64,000 nt of DNA from Sinonovacula constricta (Eukaryota; Mollusca; Bivalvia; Cardiida; Solecurtidae): assembly GCA_007844125.1 (NCBI GenBank), contig CM017556.1, positions 76,639,971 through 76,703,970 of the forward strand. Reading direction: 5' to 3'. Each line of letters starts with the position of its first letter. Position 1 is the first letter of the stretch. Below, piece after piece: positions 1 through 59,197 of this stretch. The position numbers and the translations under genes are program-made. The notes beneath the pieces were generated by a model that was not told where the DNA came from, searched no databases, and saw only the letters and a list, made by a program, of their open reading frames with translations.

Positions 1-945
1 GTCTGAAGCGAGGTGCATCACGGGACGCAATGGTATTGCAAAGAACGCTGATGTTCGGCATACTGCTGTGAGACGCGCTGTTTTTGTTTCCTCGAAGAAA
101 TAAGTGATGTTTGTCAAGTTGTTTGCTTCTGTACTATACTGATATCACAGCAGCCAAGCGGAAAAATACTCTCACCCAGAGGTTGTTTTGTGATTTATGC
201 TTGTAATTTATTTACTGCATGATAGATATTTAAGTTTTTAGCTGATGACATACTGGCAAGGTAATATGTATAGTCTAGTAGCTGTCCTTGGAAGAGCGCA
301 GAATGTCTCGAACATGTACACAGGGGGTTCAAGGCGATGCTCATGTTCCTAGGAATGTGAGGCAGAAAATGACGGTAAAAAGATTAACTTTCGATTAAAG
401 CAACAAACGGATTTATAAAGATAAGTTTCTAAAATTGAAATGAAGACAAACTACAAAATATCACACAATAAACATTTTTCAAGACTATTCTGTGAATGGT
501 TTATCGTCGACAAACCTTGCGGAATGTGTGTCCAATAAATGGGCATGCCTGTCATACCATGAATAATAACTGCGCTGCCTTTACACATCACTCAGTCAAT
601 GGTAAATTATGCAGATTATGAAGAAAATATCTTTATAATATTGGTATCCTTTAAGATCGGGTAAAGATATCAATTGCAGATATTTATTTCTCCTATTGGT
701 ATACATGTACAACCCCATAAACCAGAATATTATATTGTATAACCATTAAATTTATTATTATTACTGCTTTTCACTTTTGAAACATTTGATTGTAATGACT
801 GTTAATTTGCATGAATATCTGCGTTCATAAATGTATGTATCTTTCACTTACAATTGTGTATGTTTGTGTTTGTGTGTCTGCTTATTTTATAATGACATTG
901 CTTGTTCTCAACATATATTACAGCCTACGTTTTGTGTAATTGCAG
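1..945. other. 5' flank or first intron, no confirmed gene
   Basis: AT-rich sequence ahead of the first recognisable NELL exon. It should hold either the intron after the signal-peptide exon or upstream sequence. The only coding-like item is a short ATG-led frame at 30-67. A second possible acceptor (ttacag, ending 923) lies 22 bases before the one chosen for exon 946, but using it would add residues not expected from NELL homologues. No promoter could be assigned. Confidence 0.6.
30..67 (+). CDS. Candidate signal-peptide exon, uncertain
   Basis: An ATG at 30 opens a frame reading MVLQRTLMFGILL, followed at 68 by a donor-like GTGAGA. A basic residue then a hydrophobic run looks like the first part of a signal peptide, and the position (upstream, same strand) suits exon 1 of the NELL gene. 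However, a splice at 67/68 leaves two bases of a codon (phase 2), while the exon at 946 needs one base (phase 1), so a direct join would shift the frame into a stop. A small intermediate exon would resolve this, but I cannot identify one. It may simply be chance. Confidence 0.25.
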
Positions 946-49663
<48,718 letters not shown>

Positions 49664-49670
49664 GTAGGTA

Positions 49671-49871
49671 CCATACCCCTCCTCTTCCTCCTTCGCTTCT
49701 TCTTCCTCTTCCACATCCTCCGCCTCATCATCATCATTACAACATCGTTAAATCTTCATCATCATCACCACCATCTTCTTCATCCTCCTCATCATCATCA
49801 TCGTTGTCTTCGTCATCATCATCATGATCATCACCACCACCACCACCATCATCACCAACATTATCAACAAT
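49671..49871. repeat. Imperfect CTT/CAT pyrimidine-rich tract
   Basis: Begins directly after the donor of EGF exon 5: CTCCTCTTCCTCCTTC-type sequence, then CATCATCACCACC-type sequence with several interruptions. The poly-His and Arg/Lys-rich frames on the two strands come from this tract. Confidence 0.9.
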
Positions 49872-50711
49872 ATGTTAAGCCTTGTCAGGAGATGATCTGT
49901 TAAATATTGATAGATTCCTTCCATGTCCTATGTACCCCTTTTATAGCAAACATTGGATATAAACAGCATAATAATTTCTCGGCAGGAAGCAAAATTAAAT
50001 CTGACAGGGGCACCTCTCGTCTTAAGTGCCTTTTTGCATCCGGGAATTACATCTGCGCACAGATCAAAAACAAAACTTTAAGGCATTATCATAGAAATAC
50101 TATAGTAGACCTGCGTTATATGCTTTTGGACACAATATCATATAAACATTGAGATCGCCTAACCACAGGAAAACACATTGCACAATTGTATAAATAATCA
50201 TAATTAAGTAATTAACGTTGATGATAAGCTTAAGAAAATTAATACATGTCTGTTCCACTCAGGACATTGAGTTTAATAATCTGCTCAACCTATCGATATC
50301 CCTTCAAAACATTCTAGTGTATTTAATATGTTCGTTCAAGAGTAGTTTTATCAAAATTCAATAAGAACGAAATTCAATAAGATAGCAAATAATTTGCCTA
50401 TTAAAATATTAGTATGATATGTTTGGAAGGAAATTTTTAGGACAGTTTTAGATACTGGCGGTCAGTTAACGTGTTATTATACAATACCATTGGACTTAAA
50501 GCTGTTTTAACAGAAGTGTATATGTAGACACGTAGTGGGATTCCAAACAATTAGCCTTTGATAATAACAAATGGTAACGAAGAAAATGCATTTTATAGTT
50601 GCAATCATAACCGTCATTTTAATTGGTTTAACAATTTATAATAAAATACGTTGCATATGGTACTTGTATTAATGTTAAATCGAGGGGCGTGTGAAAGAAA
50701 GATACTGGAAG

Positions 50712-52243
50712 TCATGTCACAATTGTGTATGTTGATTGGTCTTATACGGGGTCATGTCACAAGTGTGTATGTTGATTGGTCTTATACGGAGTCATGTCAC
50801 AAGTGTGTATGTTGATTGGTCTTATACGGAGTTATGTCACAAGTGTGTATGTTGATTGGCCTTATACGGGGTCATGTCACAAGTGTGTATGTTGATTGGT
50901 CTTATACGGAGTCATGTCACAAGTGTGTATGTTGATTGGCCTTATACGGGGTCATGTCACAAGTGTGTATGTTGATTGGCCATATACGGGGTCATGTCAC
51001 AAGTGTACAAGATAAATTGGTCTTATACGGAGTAATGTCACAAGTGTGTATGTTGATTGTTCTTATACGGGGTCATGTCACAAGTGTGTATGTTGATTGG
51101 CCTTATACGGAGTCATGTCACAAGTGTGTATGTTGATTGGCCATATACGGGGTCATGTCACAAGTGTGTATGTTGATTGGCCATATACGGGGTCATGTCA
51201 CAAGTGTACAAGATAAATTGGTCTTATACGGAGTAATGTCACAAGTGTGTATGCTGATTGGTCTTATACGGGGTCATGTCACAATTGTGTATGTTGATTG
51301 GTCTTATACGGGGTCATGTCACAAGTGTGTATGTTGATTGGCCTTATACGGAGTCATGTCACAAGTGTGTATGTTGATTTGCCTTATACGGGGTCATGTC
51401 ACAAGTGTGTATGTTGATTGGCCATATACGGGGTCATGTCACAAGTGTACAAGATAAATTGGTCTTAAACGGAGTAATGTCACAAGTGTGTATGTTGATT
51501 GGTCTTATACGGAGTCATGTCACAATTGTGTATGTTGATTGGTCTTATACGGAGTCATGTCACAAGTGTACAAGATAAATTGGTCTTATACAGAGTAATG
51601 TCACAAGTGCGTATGTTGATTGATCTTATACGGAGTCATGTCACAAGTGTGTATGTTAATTGGCCATATACGGGGTCATGTCACAAAGGTGTATGTTAAA
51701 TGTTTTTACACGGGGTCTTGTCACAAGTGTGTATGTTGATTTGTCTTATACGGAGTCATGTCACAAGTGTGTATGTTGATTGGCCTTATACGGAGTCATG
51801 TCACAAGTGTGTATGTTGATTGGCCTTATACGGGGTCATGTCACAAGTGTGTATGCTGATTGGCCTTATACGAGGTCATGTCACAAGTGTGTATGTTGAT
51901 TGGCCTTATACGGAGTCATGTCATAAATGTGTCTGTTGATTGGTCTTATACAAAGTCATGTCACAAGTGTGTATGTTGATTGGCCTTATACGGGGTCACG
52001 TCACAAATGTGTCTGTTGATTGGTCTTATACAAAGTCATGTCACAAGTGTGTATGTTGATTGGCCTTATACGGGGTCACGTCACAAATGTGTCTGTTGTT
52101 TGGTCTTATACAAAGTCGTGTCACAAGTGTGTATGTTGATTGGTCTTATACGGGTCACGTCACAAATGTGTCTGTTGATTGGTCTTATACGGAGTCATGT
52201 CACAAGTGTGTATGTTGACTGACCTTATACGGGGTTATGTCAA
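50712..52243. repeat. Satellite, 40-bp unit, about 38 copies
   Basis: The unit is GTCATGTCACAAGTGTGTAT followed by GTTGATTGGTCTTATACGGG, repeating every 40 bases. Common variants are GGCC for GGTC, CATATACGG for CTTATACGG, and CGGA for CGGG. A 41-base variant carrying ACAAGATAAATTGG occurs four times (about 51001, 51202, 51443, 51564). Units after about 51900 share ACAAATGTGTCTG and ATACAAAGTC variants. All three frames remain open in parts and give repetitive peptides; not coding. Confidence 0.95.
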
Positions 52244-53314
52244 CTTTGATTAACCTGATAAAAAGGCATATAATAAAGGTGCAAGTTGATCTACCTGATA
52301 TGAAGGAAATTTAGTCGGAAGACGGGGCAGTTTTATTTGTCCTTTGAAGGAGCCCTTTAATAGTTCATTATACTAAAAATGAAAATGTATCAGCAAATAT
52401 TTTGTTTTATTCACAATTATGCTAAATCTTTAAATTAAAAATAAATGTAACAATGTTTTCTGTTCGTTATGTATACAAAACCACCACCACTGTTTATTAA
52501 TGGTGGCTACCGATGGTTCGCAAACATTAATACTAATCTTGTTTTCACATGTAACGCAATCGGTATTTGGGAAGGATAACTCGCCATAGAGCAATATTTG
52601 CTGTCAGTGGAGAAGATTTTTATTGATACTTCAGTGTTATGATAAATCTCAATAATAATAAAATATCTGACTTTCTAACACAATCTTATATTTTTATACC
52701 CAATATCCACTAAATATAGACTTCAAATCTAACAGAAACAAAAACAACACAACTTTTGTTCAATGACAAGATTCCGTGATCGCATGATTGTTATTCAACA
52801 CTATTTACATGTTGAAACACCGGAGCAAAGTTGTTTCTTTATTCGTGCCTTATTGGCCAAGTGGTTCCAAGCTCATGAAGGCTGTTTTATAATGGCCAAC
52901 TATCCTGTGTATGAAGAGATAGGATTCCACGGAAATCATGTTTGTTGTGTAACAAGGAATCACAAATTGAGAACATCCAAATGCAGTGTATAGCACGATA
53001 TTTCAAGTTAAGAATTTTGTTATGTACATTTATCTTTAATGCTATTTCTGGCCCATGTGTGGGATACAACCTCAAACCTACGTAAATAAAATGTATATAT
53101 ATAAACAATAAATACGATGGATCGTTAGATACTGTTTGCATTTAGCTTCACGAGCAGCTGTTGCTGTCTGATCTATGATATATAAACAATAGAAAGTACA
53201 ATTGATTAATAGTAATATCTTCTTTCATATAATGAAACAAAGCACCACAATTCACTGCCTAATTTATTAGGAAGTTTTGTTGCAAGAAAAACTATTTTGT
53301 ATTTTTGTTTTCAT

Positions 53315-53339
53315 TGTGTGTGAGTGTGTGTGTGTGTAT

Positions 53340-53400
<61 letters not shown>

Positions 53401-53415
53401 TGTGTGTGTGTGTGT
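53315..53415. repeat. GT / CGTG microsatellite
   Basis: (TG)n with a central (CGTG)n section at about 53369-53400. The Cys-Val open frame here is an artefact. Confidence 0.95.
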
Positions 53416-53616
53416 CCCTTTATGGCATAAACACAATAATACTTTAATATGTCGACTTTCAGCTAGTACTGAAGTCACATTTTCCGGACAGAGCCCATCC
53501 CATCTTCACTTCGTATTTCAGACGGATATTCTTGTTAAGCTTGTATATGAAGAAACGTTTCCCTAAACTGGAGACAAAGGCTTCCGGTCAGTTTTATTTA
53601 ATACATCACAGCAACC

Positions 53617-53790
53617 AAATATGATCATTATAGCGACGTCCAGCTATTTTGTGGAGGAAGACCCAAGACAAATGTCTGGGTAGAAACACCAGCGCACCGC
53701 AAGTCATCTGGAAGACCTTCTCACATTAAGTCCTTTGCCCTGACCGAGACTCGAACCTAAGCGGAAAGAGTCCCAGTCAGAGGATAAAGG
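53617..53790 (-). mobile_element. Molluscan SINE-like relic
   Basis: Contains GTGGAGGAAGACCCAAGAC, CTGGGTAGAAACACC, CTTCTCACATTAAGTCC and ACTCGAACCTAAGCGG in this order. I recall this word order from a repeat common in bivalve and gastropod genomes, but could not check. On the minus strand GGTTCGAGTCT (about 53749-53759) is a near-perfect Pol III B box. Ends are approximate. Confidence 0.55.
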
Positions 53791-53936
53791 TTAAACGTTC
53801 ATTAGCAGTGCTAATTGTACTCTAAGACTTAATTATCGTCACAGTTGGGAAACAATTTATGCCGTCAGAACGTGTTTTGTAACAAAAACTTTGTGCGTCA
53901 AAACCGCTCACATAAATTATACTACCTCGATGTCAA

Positions 53937-53999
53937 ATTTATATTTTTTATATTTTTTTATTTTTTATCATTTTTTATTTTATTTTTTTTTTTTTTTTG
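53937..53999. repeat. T-rich low-complexity tract
   Basis: Runs of T separated by single A, C or G, ending with a 16-base T run. Confidence 0.9.
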
Positions 54000-54269
54000 C
54001 AAATATAGGTGAACAGTTAATTCTGGCAAACTAAATTGCTGGATACATTTAACATTATGTTTAAGAGTTTATTGATGTTAACCCAATTACTTTCATCTTG
54101 GGGCCACTTAATACTGTTTCAGTCTCTGAATCATTTTATCCTGTGTTTAAGATCATTTATTAGTATAAAATGATATTGATTTTGGTGAAGTATATAGATA
54201 CATGTATATACAGTAAATGTAAATAACAAATTACCACAGTGGGTATTTTATTGCGCGAACCCGTCCATT

Positions 54270-54299
54270 ATGACGGCTGCCGAGTTTCAGTCTAGACCC
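54270..54299 (+). repeat. Dispersed repeat core, copy 1
   Basis: ATGACGGCTGCCGAGTTTCAG followed by TCTAGACCC. It matches 61584-61612 at nearly every position, with weaker similarity continuing for roughly 100 bases downstream (both have a CTAACACCAT word). Confidence 0.6.
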
Positions 54300-54699
54300 A
54301 AAATAGTAGGATCCATATATTTGAAGTCGACCTAACACCATGTAATGCTTGCTCTATTGTGCTCGGTCACTTCACTTTCAAACCGGCTTCAGACTGGAAA
54401 TAAACATTACGTTCAGTAAATAGCAGAAAAGAACAGAACATCGTTTATTGAGATTTGCACATACGTACATCATCTGATACAAATATGCATTCACACAATA
54501 AAATACAACAGTCACGTAATACAATCACAATTTTACAAATATAACAATGAACATGGAACTTTTGGAGTGTAAATCATAAATATCAGTGTATAGTTGATAT
54601 TATCTTTATAAAAGAAAAATCAGTATTTACATAGTTAAGTAGTTTTTCCTGAGATTGAAGGTTTGCTCTATTAAATTAGCAATATTTAAAAGAACTGTA

Positions 54700-54837
54700 T
54701 TAATGTAGCCGGGTGATAGGGAGATAATGTGTAAGCTGTCCGGTTAGCTCAGTCGGTAGAGCATTCGCCCTGTAAGCGAAGTGTCCCGGGTTCGAGTCCC
54801 GGACTGGCTTCACATTTTTCTCCCTATGTTACATTAA
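54700..54837. mobile_element. Palindromic element with tRNA-like core
   Basis: The left arm TTAATGTA...ATAGGGAG...AATGTG.AAGC and the right arm GCTT.CACATT...CTCCCTAT...TACATTAA are inverted copies that enclose the tRNA-like sequence and continue its acceptor stem outwards. Arms differ by an 8-versus-2-base insert (GCCGGGTG versus AC on the matching strand) and a few substitutions. Total about 138 bases. Confidence 0.7.
54738..54810 (+). tRNA. tRNA-like sequence, anticodon TGT (Thr), probably a pseudo-tRNA
   Basis: A 73-base cloverleaf can be drawn. D stem GCTC/GAGC, anticodon stem TTCGC/GCGAA and T stem CCGGG/CCCGG are perfect, with a 5-base variable loop. The anticodon TGT is at 54771-54773. 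Two faults argue against a working tRNA: position 33 is C instead of the near-universal T, and the acceptor stem GTCCGGT/ACTGGCT has one mismatch and two G-T pairs. The internal A and B boxes look intact (B box GGTTCGAGTCC). Its location within a larger inverted repeat suggests it is the core of a mobile element. Confidence 0.5.
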
Positions 54838-55907
54838 CTTGAGTTGACATTTTATATTAAATTTGTAAACAGATAGCCAATGCATCTCGCAGTCTGATGC
54901 ATAAGACGTGAAAAGGAAATGTTTACTCAGAATCAAATCTAAAAATTAAACTTCATAACGCGATATTCACTCTTGTGGTTGAAGCTTTGATTTTAAACCG
55001 TCAAAATTATCACATTCTCCATGTTTTGTTAAGAAAACATATTTCTGGATGTGAAATAGCCTAAAACCAATTGTTACCATGAAAACACTTTTAATTTAAC
55101 AATTAAAAACGAAACACGTGCTTTTATGAGATAGCCATTTAATCTAATTATCTCTCGTTCAATGCTTTGCGCCCCGCCCCACTGTCCATAACATTTATAC
55201 AATTCGTAATTTTCGAAGCAAGTCGTCATGACGACATCATTTAAATAATACAAGGCCGGTAAATAATCTTAATGAAGACATGCTGTGCAACTGATTTCCC
55301 TACAAATGTGCAAACATGCAAATGTCTGTTTTACAGCCGATTTATTCCAAAATTCCTGGTGGTCTCAGCACTAACGTGTTCTCTGAAATGTTCCTACAGA
55401 CAAACCGCAGAAATGCAAGAGTCTTTTTTCATGTTTTTCTTTCCAAGTGTACATATGCATTTATCTAAGGTTACGTTGATGTGGAAAAGAAAACAAACGC
55501 TAATCACAAATGTGCGGGTATGTTGAATTTCTATTAAGTACAGGAGCGTGTGAAAGGTTGAGGTTATTGTCAGCATTGGTTTGCTTTATGTATGATATGG
55601 AGGAACACTTCACTAAAGTCATGACTGAAATAGTGAAACCTCATCGGCAATGTGGTTTCCTTTTTTTCTATTGTTTTAATGTGCACTAAAATATAAAAGA
55701 ACTATATGTGATACATTATGTCGACATTTAAGGGTGTATATTTAAACAATATAGGTAATAAAACGTACCTTATATCTATAAGTGTTTTAAGTTAATTATA
55801 AATTCGAAGATATGAAATTGTTTTTAAAGTATATAAATTAACATCTAAACAGACCCCATGAGCATATGCAAGGTGAATGTTAAAGAGACAAAAACACTGT
55901 GGTGGTA

Positions 55908-56285
55908 CGGACATTCGGCAAAATACCCTGCTTAGAACGATCAGTCGGCAAAATACCCTGCTTAGAACGGTCAGTCGGCAAAATACCCTGCTTAGAATGA
56001 TCAGTCGGCAAAATACCCTGCTTAGTACGGTCAGTCGGCAAAATAACCTGCTTAGAACGATCAGTCGGCAAAATACCCTGCTTAGAACGATCAGTCGGCA
56101 AAATACCCTGCTCAGAACGGTCAGTCGGCAAAATACCCTGCTTAGAATGGTCAGTCGGCAAAATATCCTGTTTAGAACGGTCAGTCGGCAAAATACCCTG
56201 TTTAGAACGGTCAGTCGGCAAAATACCCTGCTTTGAATGGTCAGTCGGCAAAATACCCTTCATAGAACGGCCAGTCGGCAAAAGT
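55908..56285. repeat. Minisatellite, 30-bp unit, about 12 copies
   Basis: The unit is CAGTCGGCAAAATACCCTGC followed by TTAGAACGGT, exactly 30 bases. Because 30 is a multiple of three, long frames remain open on both strands (119 codons forward from 55877, 170 codons reverse to 56392), with 10-residue repeats. No splice sites or domains support coding. Confidence 0.93.
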
Positions 56286-59136
56286 AGCGACTGGGTTGCT
56301 TCGACTGTTTTACAAAATTCTAATATCGCACGTTCTATAGGGTTTTCTCTAAGAAAAATGACGTAAATAAAAAACATTAAAAAATATGCCAATCAAACCA
56401 CAAAGCTTAATAAAAATAAAACTATTTCAGAATATTTCAACGGGCGGTTGTAGCATAATTATAAATCATGATCTGCATGACTCATGATAAATATGACTTA
56501 TTTCTACTGTGAGTGGAAAAATACTCAAGTCAACTGGATTTACAAGAAAGAAGTACATACATCGTATCAAATTCGAAAATTGTATTATTAGACTACTGTA
56601 AATTCATCATTTTATAAGATAAAATTGTTAAATGTTTACATAACCAGTAAGCTAAATACCTTCCGCTAACATTTCATTTCTACTGAACAGTTCAACCCTC
56701 TAGCATATACATGTGTTTTACTAAATAAATCATCATCCGAATTAGTCACCTGTAGAATACACCAACATTTTACTCTCAAATACAAATACGCTATGAACAA
56801 AAGTCATTTACTATTTCAAAAGTGGTTGGACATTTAACCCGTTTTTGAAAAAAAAAACAACACAAAAACATAATTTTGAAAGTAATTATTTAAAAGACTA
56901 AAATCTTTCACTTTTTCTCCTAGTGTCAGTTAAGTTTACCGTGTATATTAATTCAATGACATTAAACTGTGTGAAAATTTTGTCTTCAGTCCATTTTGTA
57001 TTTTATCTGTATTTCTATATTCCTTGGGTTATTTGTGTCATATGTATCTCTTTTTCGATATGTAAAAAGCGAAAAGAAATCAAACATTTTCAATCGATCT
57101 AGTAATTTGCCGATAAGCCCACTTCGGCTTTCATGTTAGTTTTGGTTAAAATCATACAACACCAACAAATGCACCAAAGGTGATTTTAAGCTGTTATAAA
57201 AAAGTTTATTTAAGGGATATTGGACTTTACAACCCGTTTTGAAATACAAAACACGATACAATACACGATTTTGCAGACCTCTAGCCTTGTACTTCCTGAG
57301 ATGTTTCTCAAATTGAAGCATTAAATAAGGAAATCAGATCTTGATATAAATCTGTCCAAATGACGTAATTAAAAATATCCACATTGTATTTTGGTAATGA
57401 AAATTGTTATTTCTAATAGAAGAACTAGATAACTGGAACGAAAATTTTTATTGCAATTGAAATTAAATATTTGAATCAAGTACTGAAAGACCAGAGAAGA
57501 AGTGTAAATCGTTGTAGAATCGCGTTCATGTGCAAGTGGAATTGAAATACCAAAGTCTAGTGTACGTTCTGTATGCAGATAGGTTGAATTAAATGACTAA
57601 TGAAATAACATGTTTTATTGTCAAGCGGTTATAGGTACTGACATACAAAAGTAATAAATTATAATAAATGACCAAGGTGTTATCCGCAAATGGCATGTTA
57701 AATAAAAAAGATTCAGAACATCCGATATTATACCTACTGTGCAATCTGTATGGGGACTGCTCAAGTTGTCTCTCCTATATAGGTTACATACGACTGGAGA
57801 GCTAAAGAGGCAGAATTCCAACAGCAACTGTCCAAATTATGGCTTTATGTAGCCTTAACAACCTTCATGGCCATGGTGTAATTTAAATGCTCTGAGACCC
57901 CCATGAAACAACTGACGCACATTATGCCAGTTGTAGTGCAGCCCTATAGTGAAAGCTTTGCTAGCGTTAGGATATTTACTGCCTCGAAGGAGCAACATTT
58001 AGACATGTAGTTGGGATAAACTGTCATACAGACTTTTAGTGTCAGTGGAACCGAAAGTGTTTGCCCCAAGTTTTTAGCCAATCAGGGAAATGTTCAACTT
58101 ATCACCGATGAATTGCATAAAGTAGGATCTATCTGGACTCTCCGTGATAAAAGTCAAGACATCGTCTACGCATGCGCATGAAACATGTCTACTCATTAAA
58201 AGTCAAATACGCTCGCTATTACGTCATAGACTCTTACACCATGTGGCCATAAGACCTTCTTAAAGGCAGTCATAACAGGTTAAGTGAAGTAACAAACAAA
58301 ACGATGTTACTGTTTTAATAATAACAAAGACAACAACGCAAGTAACATGCCTCACATGCTCTGTCAATACAGGTGTTGTTAAACGGTCAGATTCTGGTTC
58401 TGAAAAGGATGTACATAATGAAAAAGTGAATTACTTTGACAAAGATCTACCTCGTCATATTTATTATAGCTAAGCAGTATCATAACATCATAAGATCCGG
58501 CATAAGCAGAGAGTATATGCACACATGCAAATATTGACATGTAGATTTTAATAGATTTCGAAAATTGTAAACCCCTATTTTAATCAGATTTAGAAAAAAA
58601 CATTTACTTTTGTGGAAAAACACAACACTTTTCATCTCTTTATCCAAATATATATAAACGAGTTAAGACAACTGAAAGGTAAAATTTGGGTTTGTTTATA
58701 TCGTGCAGATCCAACGACAAAATCATCAATAAAATTTTAGAAACTAGTTGTTGGGTTATTCGGTCTTCTGTTATGTTTGGATCGGAATATTCAGCAGCAG
58801 ACTTAGTTGTGTCTGAGAGCTTTTCGTCTCAGTAGTGGGCATGAAGTAGACTGAAAGTGATCGGGAAACACAACGGTGACCCACTTTACCAAAATGCACC
58901 TGCAAGTGATAGTCACATCGTATGCTGGTTAAACGTTCTACGTTTACTGGGAGTCTTAATTGTATGTTATTGTGCGAATTTGTATTCCATTTAGCGCTGC
59001 ATTTTACAAAACCGTCAGTTGTAAATATAGCTTAAATATGTTGAACATATTATTGTCCACATTTAAAAAAAAATTCTGAGGAATATATACTTTCTGACTC
59101 GGCCAATCGTTTCACTTTGTCATGCTTTTTTCGCGT

Positions 59137-59159
59137 GAGAGAGAGAGAGAGAGAGAGAG

Positions 59160-59195
<36 letters not shown>
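59137..59195. repeat. GA microsatellite
   Basis: (GA)n interrupted once by GGTA. Confidence 0.95.

Positions 59196-59197
<2 letters not shown>

Noticed and set aside
50936..52222. Series of 60-80 codon frames with VTSVYVDW-type repeats
   Set aside because: The 40-bp satellite read in successive frames; not coding.
52763..52993. 76-codon frame considered as a terminal exon
   Set aside because: No similarity to NELL C-terminus and no suitable acceptor or phase.
55272..55526. Cysteine-containing frame considered as the missing sixth EGF or a VWC exon
   Set aside because: Cysteine spacing does not fit EGF or VWC, there is no glycine pattern, and no acceptor keeps phase 1 without a stop.
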